Shown here piece by piece: positions 47,501 to 59,823 of a stretch of 64,000 nucleotides of DNA. Within the stretch, counting starts at the first letter, position 1. Every line of letters begins with the position of its first letter. Origin of the DNA: Ricinus communis (lineage: Eukaryota > Streptophyta > Magnoliopsida > Malpighiales > Euphorbiaceae); assembly GCF_019578655.1 (NCBI RefSeq), contig NC_063258.1, positions 1,922,001-1,986,000 on the forward strand. Direction: 5' to 3'. The position numbers and the translations under genes were made by a program. The notes under the pieces were generated by a model that was not told where the DNA came from, did not search any database, and worked only from the letters and a program-made list of their open reading frames with translations.

Positions 47501-50500
47501 TTTTTTTAAAATTTTAGGATCATCTACCTTTTTAAATATTAGTAGTTAATATATTTATAAATTAATTAATATATTGTATTCTAGGGCTATAGTTATTATT
47601 TTATTAGAAAATTAATTTGTTAGTTAATATATTAATATATTAGTATAAATTAGTATTAAGAATATAACAAATAACATAAGTTACACATTATTACCATATT
47701 TGTATACCACATGTTTAATATATATTAAAAAACTTAAAATATAATTTTATATTTGACATGCATCAATAAATTATACACTCAGATATAGAAGTACTGTGTA
47801 ATTATTTATGTCTATTATATTTCCATTACTACTTTATATATATTAACTAATAAATTAATTTTTAATTAAACAATTATTTTAATTTTAAATACAGCTAATG
47901 AAACAGAATCTTAAAAAGATTATGATAAGGAAAATCTATAATATTAAATTTGATCCTAAAATTGCTAATTTTTGTCATCTATTAAAATTAATATCATATA
48001 TATTTAATTTATTATTTACTAAAATTTTGTTAAGTAAAGTCTCAAAATTTTGAATAAAAAAAAAAACCAAGATACTAGTGATAGCTCGTAGTACAATGCA
48101 GAAGTAGATAACTAACTTATTGTAACTTTAGTTCCCAGAAATCCGAAAAAGAATAACGCAAAAAAGATTAATTAATTAACTATTTTAAGATACCTGAAAG
48201 TTGGTGAGATCAGATCCTGGCCGTATATTTTTAAATAGACTTAAAATCCGTCGAACAAGATTAGGAGCTCGATAAACGTCAGAATCACCGTCTAATGACA
48301 AAGGCTTCGTCAAGACAACGCACGGATCATCCTTATTGACCTCCGAAACCTGTCACGCATCATATAACATTTAGGCCACAGACAAATACACATTTGTTCA
48401 CAATATAAAAGTCATCAATTTAATATATATGTGATCAATAAGTTTGATGCATCTAATCATTGCTCTTCTGTAATAATAAATTCGGAGAACACAAATCAAA
48501 GATAGGGAGCTTTCAGATAGACATTTTATAAAATTTACAAAGTTTATATTAAACTTTTCATTTCACAAGTTAAAAGAAAATCAAAATTTATAAATCTTAA
48601 AAATTAAAAATCTTTTATTTTGGAAATTTTGATTTTTCATAATCTACCTTTCTGATTGAATGATAAATTATTATTAATATCTTTTTATTTTAATATTATT
48701 TCTATCTGCTATCAATTTTAGCAGTAAAATTTTTAATATTCATTTATTTCATCATTTATGAATTTTGATTACATTTACATATTTTAAAATTTTTTGACTG
48801 TGCAATTTTATTTTAATTTTTCTTGCTCGAAAAGGAGCTTTTAAATATTAAAGGGCTTGAAATTATTTGTAGTACGGATGGGGCACATTAAATTCAAGGT
48901 AATAAATTTCATTCAAATACATATGGGCAGACAACTGTATTACAATACACATAATCACAAAAATTTATTGAAAGAAACCTATGTTTGGCTATCAAGTTTT
49001 TGCCCCTAGGCAAGCAACTGAACTTCCGAAGAGGAGGAGGTGCGTAAAGACTGATTTGTCAGAGAGAAAATACAGAAAAAATAATTTAAATTTATAAAAA
49101 ATTTATTTTATTTAAAAAAATATAAAAAAAATAAAATAGTAATAATAAAATAAAAAAAATTTTGGTATTATGAAATGTATTGATTTATTATTATAAAATT
49201 TATTTATCTATTTTATTAGAATTTAATTTAATTATAATTAATTATATTTAAATTTGATTATGATTAAAAATATTAAATTAATTTTCATTCTATTTAAAAT
49301 ATATAAATTTTAAATTTATAAATAATAAATTTTATATATTTTAATTAAATCATGTAGAAAATATAAAATAAAAGAAAAATAAAGAAAAAATCGGTTGCAT
49401 TTATTTAAACATCCCGATCCCAAGAATTCAACGTAAATGTGATGTATAGCCGCATACACAGAAAACTAGTTAAATATAGCCGTAAGTTCAAAGAATGTGA
49501 AAGAAATGATTCTTTTATAGTTGTACCATTATTAGAGATCGTCATATGAATGCGATGGAATTTATTATTATTTTATTTGTATACTTCTTTTGTAAATTTT
49601 AAATAGATTATTTTTAATTTAGAAAATTTAACTTTTTATTAATATTATTATTTTTAACTATATCTTTCCTAAAATATTTTTAATAAATTTTTTTAAATGT
49701 AATATCCGATAATCTAAATTGTGATAAACTTGCCAACTGATTTGTAATTTTTAGAATTTAAATAAAATAAATTTTATATTTAACTCAAAAATATTCAATA
49801 TACTAGTTTATAATTTCAAAATCAAGTGAAATTTAAAGTGTTAATCAAGTAGAAATTGGGTGCTATTTCAACTAATAAATTATATTTCTAATTAATAAAT
49901 TAATAATTAAAAAGAGAAACAACCCATAATTTTTATGGGAATAAAAGAAAATGTCTTATCAAATTGGACGGAAGAAGTATAAATTATGGCACTAAAATAT
50001 ATTAAAAAAAGAAAGAACATAAAGGGATAAAAAGAAGAATCATAGGAAGCTGGGAAAGGCCATGGCCACCCCTGGCCCCTTGATTCCGCCGTTCAATACC
50101 GTGTGAATGGATGTGCATAAGAATAAACAAGTAAAAGAAAGAAAGAAAAAGAAACGAATAAATACAAAAAATGATATATTCCACAAACATTGTGACGAAT
50201 AGAAGATGGAACTATAAATTATAGAGTTTTCTAAAAAAAATAACAATAAAATATAGAGTTGTTAGAGAATAATAAAAAAAAAAAATAGTTTAGGACTTTA
50301 TTATATACATGTTTATATAATTAGCCCGTCCGTTTTCTTTTTTCTTTTTTCAATCTTATTATATATGATAATAATAATAATATTATTATTTATAGGTATA
50401 TTTTTATATATGCATTTATAGGTATATGAGAATAAAGTAAGGCATGCTAATCCTTTTGACTATTAAAGAAAAACGACAGTTTGTTATAGATAATAATTAA

Positions 50501-52563
50501 GATGCCTAATTAACTAACCAAAAGCATACATTTTTAATTATATATACTTTCTAAAAGGAAAACAAAAGTAGTATGAAATGAAACCACAAAAACAAAAGAA
50601 AATCCAAGTAAGATCATGCTCACCAACCTTTTCTAAAATAGAATTTACCTATTATTTCTTTTTTAGGGAAAACTTTTGACATTCTATTCTAAACAAACAT
50701 CCATTCAAATGTTTAGTAAGATAAAAGTAGATAATCCTTTTTCCATCTCTAAATTTGTTTCAAATTGATTTACTCTTTTAAAAATAGAAAATATATATAA
50801 AAAAAGCATGTCATGATGGAAATAATATGTATAGAAATTTTTTATAATAAATGTATATGTAATAAATAGTTGAATGACATATGTATATGAAAATATTTTA
50901 TATTTTAATATTAAAAGAGTGACACATATTTAATTGACTTAATTACTAATTAATAATGTATTTTGCACTTATTTTTAAATCAAGCACCGTAATTTTAATT
51001 TTTTAAAAATATTAACAAAGTATTTTGATATTGATTTTAATTTTAATATAATTTCAACGATAAAAAAATCAAATTATTATAGAGCCATCAACACAACTTT
51101 AGACAGTTTATAATAAATTTCTTCAAATATTATTTTTGCTTGAAATCTTAAAAAATTAAGCTTCAAAGAATGCGTCCGATTGTTATAATAAATGATAATA
51201 AAAAATATAAGTGCAAGAGATTTATTTATTCACTTAAATGACACTATTTTTAGTTTTGTGATAAGTTAATAATTTTAATGCTAATTCAATTCTTTTCTTT
51301 ATTATTATTATCGCTGAAATTATAATCACGTGAACATGTTTTAATAATAGTTGTATCTATTAAAATTAAAAAACAAAAATTAAATATTAAATTTAAAAAT
51401 AAATTTAAAGTATAAAATATTTTAGTAATTAATTTTACTCAATTATTAAAGTAATAAATATATATCATTTATATTAGTTTATTATCGTATCTAAATAAAT
51501 ATATATTTAAAATAGATGAAATATTATCAAATATAATAATAATTTTTTATGTTCGATTGAAATTCATTTTATTTGAAAATAAGACGCGAGAGAAAAAATA
51601 AAAAAATAATAAAATTGAGTATTATAATTATATAATATATTAACAAACTAATATAAAACTTATTTTAAATTTAAGTTATTTTATTAAATTTTAATTTAAT
51701 TACAACCTTCGGTATAGACTTAATTATATAAAATTTAAATTTATAATTAAATTTTATTTTTTAACCAAACAAATTGTTAGAAGGCTCGCAATCATATCAG
51801 CAGGGGTTTTTCTTTTCTTTATTTTTAAAATGCAATGAAAATAATACAAACAATACAATTAAAAATTTCTTTTAATTGTTTAATCGACTTTACTCGTGGT
51901 TCTAATTCAAACTTTACAACTTTGATAGACTACTTCAATATTTTAGAGCCAATATCGTTATTTTCAGAAACAATAACAAATTTTTCAAATCAAGAAAACT
52001 AATAAATAGAGTCCAAAACGAAAAGAAAAGAAAAGAAACAAAGAAAATTTCTACTGAGGCTCCCATTTGCAAAATCTAGACAGGGAAAGAGTGGCAATAA
52101 GAATTCTCGAGTACCAATATCAACAATAAGCATTTTTGTCTTAATTAAAAAAAAACTCGCGTAATTAATAAGTGTACATGTTTATGAATTTTAAAAAATT
52201 GCCGTTAATTAATTAGTCGATTACGGAACTGAAAAGCACCAAATATTCCTTTCGTTTTGGCATCAAGAAATTAATTAGCAAACAAAAGGATACACGCCAA
52301 TAAAAAACAAAGAAGAGAACTGCTCAACCCAACTAACAATAAACAATAACAACAAAAAGCAATTTGAACCGCCGGAAAACTGCCCTTTTCCCCCCCTTCA
52401 AAACCGCATTTTACTCGCCGGAAAACCGTTACTGTATATTATGAAACGTGCAGATGCAGATGAATACAAGCAGAAAAATGCTTAAAATAGATAGAACTTG
52501 CTGATAGGCGTATTAAAAATGTAGAAAGAAGAGAGGGAGAGAGATGGGTTCTATACGTACCAT
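38549..52563 (-). CDS. Oxysterol-binding protein-related protein, ORP4 type
   Basis: Predicted to be a short plant ORP (OSBP ligand-binding domain only, no PH domain), which moves sterols or phosphoinositides between membranes. Reconstructed exons: 52561-52563 (ATG only), 48194-48349, 43051-43296, 42157-42253, 39747-40032, 39175-39277, 38549-38803. Phases are compatible and give 381 residues, normal for the ORP4 group. Family blocks: VLTKPLSLDGDSD, LPPLFNIPKS, PYNPILGETHHVSRG, the OSBP signature EQ-VSHHPPVSA split by intron 3, EVHGKRQLKL, SIKGRI, WEKAREAKRGIEERQRE and the C-terminal WDCSPIQKLVPPAP. Introns 1 and 2 are 4.2 and 4.9 kb. Odd points: intron 3 has a weak donor (GTCCTT), and the exon 5/6 junction gives Ser where I would expect Arg. 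Borders are inferred by eye; no stop interrupts the exons. Confidence 0.88.
41613..41945. mobile_element. Foldback MITE in intron 4 of the ORP gene
   Basis: A 333-bp element whose two halves are long inverted repeats. The left end AAATCTTGGGACTGTATATT matches the reverse complement of the right end, AAACCTTGAGGACTGTATAT. The arms continue through AATTTCCGACAACGGATGG and a CCACGTCA-type inner motif up to a short centre near 41765-41790. No protein is encoded; short open frames in it mirror each other. No clear target duplication was found by eye, so the superfamily is unassigned. Confidence 0.75.
44633..44662 (+). repeat. (ATT)10 microsatellite in intron 2 of the ORP gene
   Basis: Ten perfect ATT units in AT-rich intron sequence. 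Confidence 0.9.
46049..46110 (+). repeat. GC-rich transposon-end-like motif in ORP intron 2
   Basis: An abrupt GC-rich stretch beginning CAGGCGGAGCCAAGGGGCCC in otherwise AT-rich intron. Together with a related motif in opposite orientation at 50045-50100 it resembles an end of a dispersed plant element. The body that follows (to about 46960) is AT-rich and non-coding. The class is not identified. Confidence 0.4.
50045..50105 (-). repeat. GC-rich transposon-end-like motif in ORP intron 1
   Basis: On the minus strand it reads GGCGGAATCAAGGGGCCAGG followed by GGTGGCCATGGCC, similar to the motif at 46049. It is an isolated GC block in AT-rich intron. Confidence 0.4.
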
Positions 52564-52740
52564 TTTGTGAAGACGACGCTAATTTGCTTATACACAGAGA
52601 AAAGAAGAAGAAGAAGAAGATTACAGTAAAGGGAAAGGATCTATTGATGGGTCTCTTCTTGAATGGAGATGGGATGCTTTCTGTAAGGCTTTTTATAGAG
52701 GACAGATATTTTGATGGGTGGTAAGATCAATGACAACAAG
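52564..52740 (-). promoter_or_regulatory. Core promoter and 5' UTR of the ORP gene
   Basis: The minus strand has a TATA box (TATAAAAAG, 52689-52697) about 125 nt upstream of the ATG at 52563. A CTT-repeat, pyrimidine-rich leader lies at about 52604-52621. The transcription start is inferred near 52660. The ATG is followed directly by the donor GTACGT. Further upstream, 52770-52815, is a long CT-rich tract on the plus strand (GA-rich on the gene strand). Confidence 0.7.
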
Positions 52741-53261
52741 TTGTCTATGGCGTAATATGTGTGCGTGTGTATGTTTTCTTTTCTTTCTTTCTTTTCTTTT
52801 TTTCTTTTTTCTTAAGAAACACGATTGTAATGAGATTCTTTTTATATATTTAATTCGGTCGACTATATATTTGTTACCTTTTTTAAGACAATTTTGAGCA
52901 AGTGTGTGAAGGTTGAGACTTTGAGAGAAAATGATAATTACTTAGTGCTAGTCACAGATGTAAACAAATGAAAAAGATAAGGTAAGTTGCTAAAACTATA
53001 ATGTGGTATTAGTTTAGTGACACGTTAAATAAAAATTAGAATACATATATTTAGTTAAAGGCCATGAGTTATTGCACTTTTTAGGCGGCTTTTATTATTT
53101 TTAGTGTTCCAGTCTGAACAAAAATTCGTCTCATATACAATGTGTAAGTAAGAAATAAGATAGCACTTGTATATTAGCTTACTCCTGTCTTACTATTATC
53201 CATAAAGCTATAATGTCTTTAATCTAAGTCAAATCTTCAAAACAGGATGTTGATGCCTGCG
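52741..53261. other. Intergenic DNA upstream of the ORP gene
   Basis: AT-rich with a CT-rich low-complexity tract at about 52770-52815. It may hold distal promoter elements of the ORP gene. No coding sequence is seen. Confidence 0.5.
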
Positions 53262-53895
53262 AATAGCACTGCATGGGTATCCATCCATTAAAAAATATTC
53301 AAATTTCAACCGGATTACAATATACATATTTAAATTTATTTAAAAATTTATCTTTATATTACAAATTCATCACAAACTTAAATAGAAATACCGTATACTA
53401 TTTGAACATGATTAAAATTTATTTAAATTAAATAATTATTAAAAATAAATATTTAAATGGATAGTTAGTACTCTACTAATTTATATAAATATTCGAGTAA
53501 TTAAATAGGTATTTGTTTACCAAATTCGTTTATAATAATTAAATTTTAAAATATATTAACAAAAATTAATATAAATAAAAAATAAAAAATATAAACTATC
53601 AAATTTAAATATTTAATATTATATGTTCAATATATTAATACAATTCAAACATAAATTTAGTAAAATTTAAAATAATATTCTAAATAATAAAAATAAAATA
53701 AAATATAATAAATTTTAACATAACCGGATTCGGGTAATGGGTACGCGCAGGTTCAAATCCGAATTCGATAAGGATAGTAAAATTAAATTTTAAATCCATT
53801 TCAAACTCATTTATTATTATCCGAATCCGTTCTGTTAGGATTTGGTTGGATCGAATACCCAAAAATACCCGTCTGATTGCCATCCTTATTAATGG
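53262..53895. mobile_element. Degenerate hAT-like non-autonomous element (tentative)
   Basis: The left side has GCATGGGTATCCATCCATTA and the right side AATACCCGTCTGATTGCCAT. Between them are AT-rich sequence and phrases such as CCGGATTCGGGTAATGGGTA and TTGGTTGGATCGAATACCC. This vocabulary matches a very common plant short-element type with TGGCAAT-like ends. Termini are eroded and boundaries approximate. Confidence 0.4.
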
Positions 53896-54143
53896 CAAAC
53901 TCGAGGTTACACAATAGTTCAATTTTTCCTCTTAATGAATTTGTGCACATATGAGTTTGATTAAAATTTTTTAAAACTTTATTTCATTTGTTAATAATTT
54001 TTTATTTTTTTAGTTTTAATAAATTTTTATTTAATCTAAATATAATTCATTTGTAAATGAATTTTTATATTTAATATGTTAAATAATAATTATGAAATTC
54101 ATTTTAAATAAAAATTGAATTTTTTAACACTGAATTAAATTTT

Positions 54144-54800
54144 TTAAGAAAGTTCAACCCTAATAAAGGTAACTAGGCTACAAGGAATAGAGTTATGTAA
54201 AGTTAAGGAGGCTACCAAATCTGCAATCTTGTTACAATGTTTAGGGACAAAATTGACAGGGAAATTAGTTAACCTAAGTAAAACTTCCAAAATATTAGCC
54301 ACAATAGGGGCAATCTTCCAAGGACAATCGCCATTAGAATTAATAGCTTTAACTAGAATGATATTGTTAGTTTCAAAAAAGCAGTCTCTTGCTTCCATAT
54401 TCACCGCCAAAGCAACCGCTTGAAAGAGGGCCAAAGCCTCAGCAACCAGAGGAGAGCTGGCTTGAATCGTTTTGGATGCACCATTTATAAACTCGCCTTT
54501 AAAATTCCTGCATATAATCGCCACAACTTTCCCTAATAAAAAAAAAGCAACATTAGAATTGAACTTCACGCTTCCCAACTTTAGAGGGCACCACTTCTGG
54601 TCAGCACGGATGAGGCCAAGTTAAAAGGGTGATCTAGTGGAACAATCCTACATAGCTAATGCGATTTCCTATGCCAGAAGATGCTCTATAAATAGTTAAG
54701 AGAAGGTCAAGGACACAACCTTCAAATACAAATCTATTCCTTATTTTCCATATATTCTAGCATAAAGAGGCCAGATGTACAAGATCCTTTGATTCAATAG
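54144..54800 (-). pseudogene. LINE-type RT zinc-binding / RNase H (RVT_3) remnant
   Basis: The minus strand shows an IWKIRNRFVFEG block (about 54735-54765), typical of the region between zf-RVT and RNase H in plant non-LTR retrotransposon proteins. It is followed by an RNase H-like domain (54144-54578) with VAIICRNFKGEFI, EALALFQAVALA and FVPKHCNKIADLVA. The first catalytic position reads FNSN instead of the usual N-x-D, so it is inactive. Upstream RT is absent. Domesticated RNase H-like genes exist in plants, but the missing Asp and stops upstream argue for decay. Confidence 0.65.
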
Positions 54801-55213
54801 TTTCTTAATCTTAATACATGACCTAAGTGAGTGGGTTTGAAAAGAGATTTCTCTCTTTCCTCGTAGGAATTAGGGGTTAAATTACTTGAGAGAGGTTTAA
54901 ACCTAATTTTGTGGAATGCCAAATCAACTCTTGATTTAAATTGATTACTGTTTATTTCATAAAATATTTAACTTATTAGGGAGATTCATTACCTAAATAG
55001 GCTTATCCTTGATAAATTTACCAATTTTTTTATCTTTATTTATTGTTTTATTTTTAAATATTACTACATCCAAACAACATTTTTATTGCTAAACATTAGT
55101 ATATGATTGAAGGTAATACTTACAATTAGATCCCCAGTATAACAATATTCTTATTCATCATTATATTATTTCATACGATCAGTGCACTTTGCTGTGTGCG
55201 CGTATTAAATTTC
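54801..55213. other. AT-rich DNA, possibly 3' part of an old LTR
   Basis: No gene is seen. Because an Athila-type primer site begins at 55214, the sequence before it is probably the end of an old LTR, but its start cannot be defined here. Confidence 0.4.
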
Positions 55214-55554
55214 TGGCGCCATTGTCGAGGACTCTTTTCTATTGTAATATTATTAGTAATTCAAAAGCTAGTGATTTAACATTTTTATTTTTCATTTGAT
55301 TTTATCTTTGTTTATATTTTATTTAGTTACCTGAATCTGTGTATGACCGAGCTAGTTCGACGAAACTATTCGCTTATAAACTAGAGTTGTAAAGAACTTT
55401 GAGAAAGCAGCAAAGAGAAAAATGAGAATGAACTATAGCCAAAATGGTGTTAAAGTTACAAAATCAGAATCAAGAAGGAGACCTAAACCAAGAAGGGGAA
55501 CGGTTAAGAATGGTAGCTCCACCTAGGGAGAGAACCATACAAGAGTAGGCACGT
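55214..55554 (+). mobile_element. Remnant of an older Athila-like element (primer site and gag start)
   Basis: TGGCGCCATTGTCGAGGA at 55214-55231 resembles the tRNA-Asp type primer site of Athila elements. A gag-like start (ATG 55343, MTELVRRNYSLIN then stop) follows at the expected distance. The sequence is cut at 55555 by the LTR of a second, younger element, so this copy is the older host of a nested insertion. Confidence 0.6.
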
Positions 55555-56961
55555 TGATAGGCATCATATTACACAAATTTACATGCCCAATTGTTTATAT
55601 TATTGTGCATAATTATCTCATTTTATGCTATAGAATCACCTGTCTTTTAGTTCCTTTCACGTTTCAGGTCATTATCGAAGGACATTATCAGTAATCGAGG
55701 AAAATACGTGCAATTACAGACCAAAATCCATCAAATTGAGCAAGGATTAGCATTCCGAGGTTGAGCACGTGCCTGGACTCTGACCGTGCTGAATTATCAA
55801 GAAGCTGCCCTAGAAGTGCCATTTTGGCATGGTTTCTGTAGCCACCACGGCCTTCACCACGGCCTGTGGTGGCTCAGCACCGGCTTGGGCATGGCCTGAA
55901 AGAGGTCAACACAACCGAATCGCGAGTTCGTACGGCTGGACTTCACCGTCTTGTCAAGGGACTATATAGGCAAAAACGATTTGGTGAATGGGGGTTTGAT
56001 TTTCTGACTTGATTTTCATTATACACACTCAATTCATTTGTTTCTAGACCTCAATTGTCGACTTTGGAAGATCAATTTCATCAATTGAAGGAAGGATTAT
56101 ACTTGTTTCAACATCGATTTGAAGATCAAGACAATATTTGGGAGCATTCAAGAGGCAAATTATGGTTTGATATTTTGAATTGGAAAATTAGGGTTTCTCA
56201 TCCAACTTGAAAGATACTTTTCTGATTTTATTCCTTATTTTGTGATGCTTATTAGTATGAGTAGCTAAATTGTTGAACCCAATTGGGGTTCCTATGTTAG
56301 TGGATTGATCTTAATGTTATGAGATTTTGATTGTTAATTCTTGGTTCTTCTTGCTTTTATTATTAATGAGAAGTCACTTTATTCATGAGACGTTGTGAAT
56401 GGTGGAATTTAGATTGCTTTATGTAATTGAGAGATTCGTTTAGTAATCAGAAAACTAAATAGCAAGAACTGGTTAATAATCACTTAGAGATAAGGGTAAT
56501 CGATTAGCCAGATTAAGAATTAACAAAGCTTAATAGAGGCGAGTTAGACCTTAATGCTAATCGAATAATCAATCGTTAGAAAGAGATTCCAACTTTAGGT
56601 TATTAGGTTTAGGAATTCGGTTATCTCGAGAGGGAGACCAAATTCGGTTAAGACTTTGTCCACAGGTAATTACAATTAATAATCAATTTAATTTATGTCT
56701 TTACAAAAATCCAATTAACTTAGGCACCCTAGGGTTTGCTTTTCCTTCAAGAGTTTTCCTAAATCCTTTCAAATAATTTGACATTTAATTACTTGTTTGA
56801 TCATAATTAATCATAGAACAACACTTCATTGATTTCTTTAGGTTAGATAACATAAGACGCTACAGTAGGTCTAGGAATATGACCTTGATACTCACCATTT
56901 GTGCTAGTCTGCATCGATAGGTTCACTGCCTTAGATTGTAGCTATGTAAATAGCATTATCA
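55555..56961 (+). repeat. 5' LTR of the Athila element
   Basis: Starts TGATAGGCATC and ends TAGCATTATCA just before the primer site, about 1.4 kb, normal for Athila. It contains a GC-rich block with repeated CACGGCC words (about 55780-55900) and a TATA box (CTATATAGG) near 55963-55968. The 3' LTR is not available for comparison, so the borders rest on the TG...CA rule and the primer site. Confidence 0.72.
55963..55968 (+). promoter_or_regulatory. LTR TATA box
   Basis: TATATA in GGGACTATATAGGC, downstream of a GC-rich block with an 8-bp stem (GCCACCAC 55841-55848 and GTGGTGGC 55866-55873). Confidence 0.55.
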
Positions 56962-56967
56962 AGTTTT

Positions 56968-56985
56968 TAGCGCCGTCGCCGGGGA
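56968..56985 (+). other. Primer binding site of the Athila element
   Basis: TAGCGCCGTCGCCGGGGA, close to the TGGCGCCGTTGCCGGGGA Athila site complementary to tRNA-Asp. Two changes are visible; the first (TGG to TAG) is a transition. Confidence 0.8.
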
Positions 56986-57132
56986 ATTACTTTTTGTGTG
57001 AACTAGAACGAACTTGTGTTTTTGTTAATTTAGCCATATTTACTTTTCTGTCTTTATTTTGCTTTATTTTATTCTTTCATTGTTTTAACTATTGTTGTTC
57101 TTTGGTCGCCACATTCCACTTGTAGGTAGTTT

Positions 57133-58800
57133 ATGACTAGGAGCTCAAACTCTGATCTTATAGAGCCTCTGTCTAATCCAGAACGATCCCTCAGACTTTT
57201 AAGGAAGCGTTTGCAATTAGAAGAGGAGGAGATTGAGGTTGAGGTACCTGTAGATAGACCAGAGGGGATGGAGAATCACAATGGAAATGCCGCAGCGGAT
57301 GCAAACAGAATGATGTACAAGTTTGCTAGACCATCATTGGATGGGACACAAACGAGTACATTCAGACCGGCGGTGGCAGCTAACAATTTCGAGATAAAGC
57401 AAAATGTGATCCAGATGGTACAACATAGTGTACAGTTTGGGGGGCTGCCAAGCGAGGATCCCAATGCCTATATAGCCAACTTTTTGGAGATATGTGACAC
57501 TTTTAAGATAAATGGAACTACCGATGATGCCATTCGACTGAGATTATTTCCATTTTCTTTAAGGAATAGAGTAAAGAGATGGTTGCAGTCCTTTCCACCA
57601 CACATTATTACAACCTGAAAATCATTAGCTGAAAAATTTCTTTACAAGTATTTTCCTCCAGCTAAAACTGCTAAATTGAGAAATGACATTTCTTATTTTG
57701 TGCAGATGGACGATGAGAGCATGTACGACTCCTAGGAGAGGTATAAAGACTTGTTGAGATACTGTTCATACCAGGGTCTACCAGTATGGATGCAGGTTCA
57801 GACCTTTTACAGCGGTTTGAACCTTGCTACGAGGCAAATGGTGGACGCTGCAGCAAGTGGAGCTTTAAACAGCAAGACGCCGGAGCAGGCGCAGAACCTG
57901 ATAGATGAGATGGCCATGAACAACTACTAGTGGCAATCCTCTAGGAGTCGGCCGGTCAAACAAGGAACGGTCAACCAGCTAGACTCCATAGCAGCCTTAG
58001 CAGCTCAAGTGCAGCTTCTGACTAAGAAGTTAGACCAACTTCAGATGCCGGTTCATGCAGCCCAAATAAGCTTTGAATTTTGTGGTGGCCCGCACTATAG
58101 TGCAAACTGTAATGTGGGAGGTATGTTTGCTTCTAGTAATAATTCTTCCTCTATTGTTTCTGCTGACATGGAACAGGTAGACTATATGGGTAATGCCCCT
58201 AGACAGTATAACAACCCATATAGCAGCACATACAACCCCGGCTGGTGTGACCATCCAAATTTTGGGTGGAGAAAGAACAACGCCTAGGGTCTACCAGCTT
58301 CGAGCGCATGATGAGGCTATACCATGACCTCCTCCACCAAAAAGAAATCTAACTTGGAGGAGCTGATGATGAAGTTTGTCACGTTGACGGAGACGAGATT
58401 CCAGCAGACAGACAGTGCCGTTAAAAATCAGCAGGCATCTATCTAGAATTTAGAGAGTCAAATTGGGTAGATTTCTAAGATGCTGTCTGAGAGGCCACAT
58501 GGATCGCTCCCTAGCACAATAGAGTCGAACCCTAGGGAGCATTGCAAGGCTGTCACCTTGCGGTCAGGTAAGCAATTGTCTAGCTCTCTACCTTTGGCTG
58601 ATGATGAGGATGTTTGTATGCAGGATAAGCAAGCTAGGCAGGAGCCCGAGCCTGAGACAGTGGGAGGAGAAAAGGTGGAAGAGCCCTGTGAGAGAGTACC
58701 AGCCACCAGTCCTCTACCCTGCTCGACTTAAGCAGGAGAAGGTTGATAAGTCATTTGGTAAGTTTCTTGACTTGTTTAAATAACTATGGATTAACCTGCC
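57133..58800 (+). pseudogene. Athila gag, broken
   Basis: ATG at 57133-57135 (MTRSSNSDLIEPL). Gag forms the particle core that packages element RNA. Typical blocks: GGLPSEDPNAYIANFLEICD, LFPFSLRNRVKRWL, a knuckle remnant FCGGPHYSANC near 58078-58112 with its first Cys replaced by Phe, and the gag C-terminal phrase NPREHCKAVTLRSGKQL near 58530. Stops: TGA at 57616-57618 (Trp codon), TAG near 57734 (Trp), TAG near 57928 and one near 58286. A frameshift follows near 58700. Confidence 0.82.
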
Positions 58801-59823
58801 TTTTGTTGAAGATGTTTCGCAAATGCCTAAGTATGCAAAGTTCCTAAAGGAAATTTTGAGCAAGTCGTGACTTTGAACGAGGAGTGTTCAGCTATTCTTC
58901 AGAACAAGCTACCACTAAAAAGAAGAGATCCAAAGAGTTTTACTATTCCTTGTGTCATTGGCAATTTGCCTATTAGTGGTGCATTAGCTGATTTGGGAGC
59001 TAGTATAAATTTAATGCCCACTAGTCTGTTTGATAAATTAGGTTTGAATGAACCTAAACCCACTAGGATGAGCATTCAATTAGCTGATAGAACTATAAAG
59101 ATTCCTAGGGGTATAGTCAAAGATGTGCTTGTTAAGGTAGACAAGTTTATTTTTCCTGTAGATTTTGTAGTTATGGATATGGAAGGTGAGAGTACTGTAC
59201 CTTTAATCCTAGGTAGACCCTTTCTTGCAACATTTAGGGCTGTAATAGATGTTTGTGATGGAAAGCTTAAACTTAAGGTAGACGATGAGACCATCACCTT
59301 CGACCTAGCGACTACTATGAGACACTCTTTAGACCATGATGATGTTGTATTTTCTATTGATATTATGGATAATTTGGTTGAGTCTCAATTACAGGAATTG
59401 TTGCTTGATAATCCTTTGCAAGTAGCCTTACAAGGAGAGGAGGAGGAGCTGTCCAACGAGCAAGTGTTGGAGCAGCTCGCTAGTTTATTAGCTACTGAGC
59501 CTAGCTGTTCTACTGATCCTTTTCTTTCTCTTGACAAGTCAGAAGTGCGGAAAGTGAAATCTTCTTTTGAGGACCCCCCGGCCTTAGAATTGAAGGAGCT
59601 GCCTAAGCACTTAACATATGGATTCTTGGATGAGGAAGAAAAGTTACCGGTGATTATTGTAGCATATTTAACACCTGAGGAGCGAGCAAAAACTCTAGAT
59701 GCGCTCAAGAGGTATAAGAAGGCCTTCGCTTACAAAATTGCTGATATTCCCAGGATCAACCCAAGTTTCTGTTCTCACAAGATTCTTATAGAGGATAGCT
59801 ATAGAGCAGTAGTTCAATCATAA
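58801..59823 (+). pseudogene. Athila aspartic protease and linker to RT
   Basis: Follows gag without an intergenic gap. The protease active site appears in the Athila form ALADLGASINLMP near 58980-59018 (DLGAS instead of DTG/DSG), and the second family block is VPLILGRPFLATFRAVIDV. The open stretch 58867-59823 is 318 codons, followed by an acidic linker. It ends at a TAA (59821-59823), a likely Gln-codon loss just before RT. In intact elements gag, protease and pol form one polyprotein. Confidence 0.8.

Noticed and set aside
54229..54423. 64-codon plus-strand ORF
   Set aside because: Antisense shadow of the RNase H remnant.
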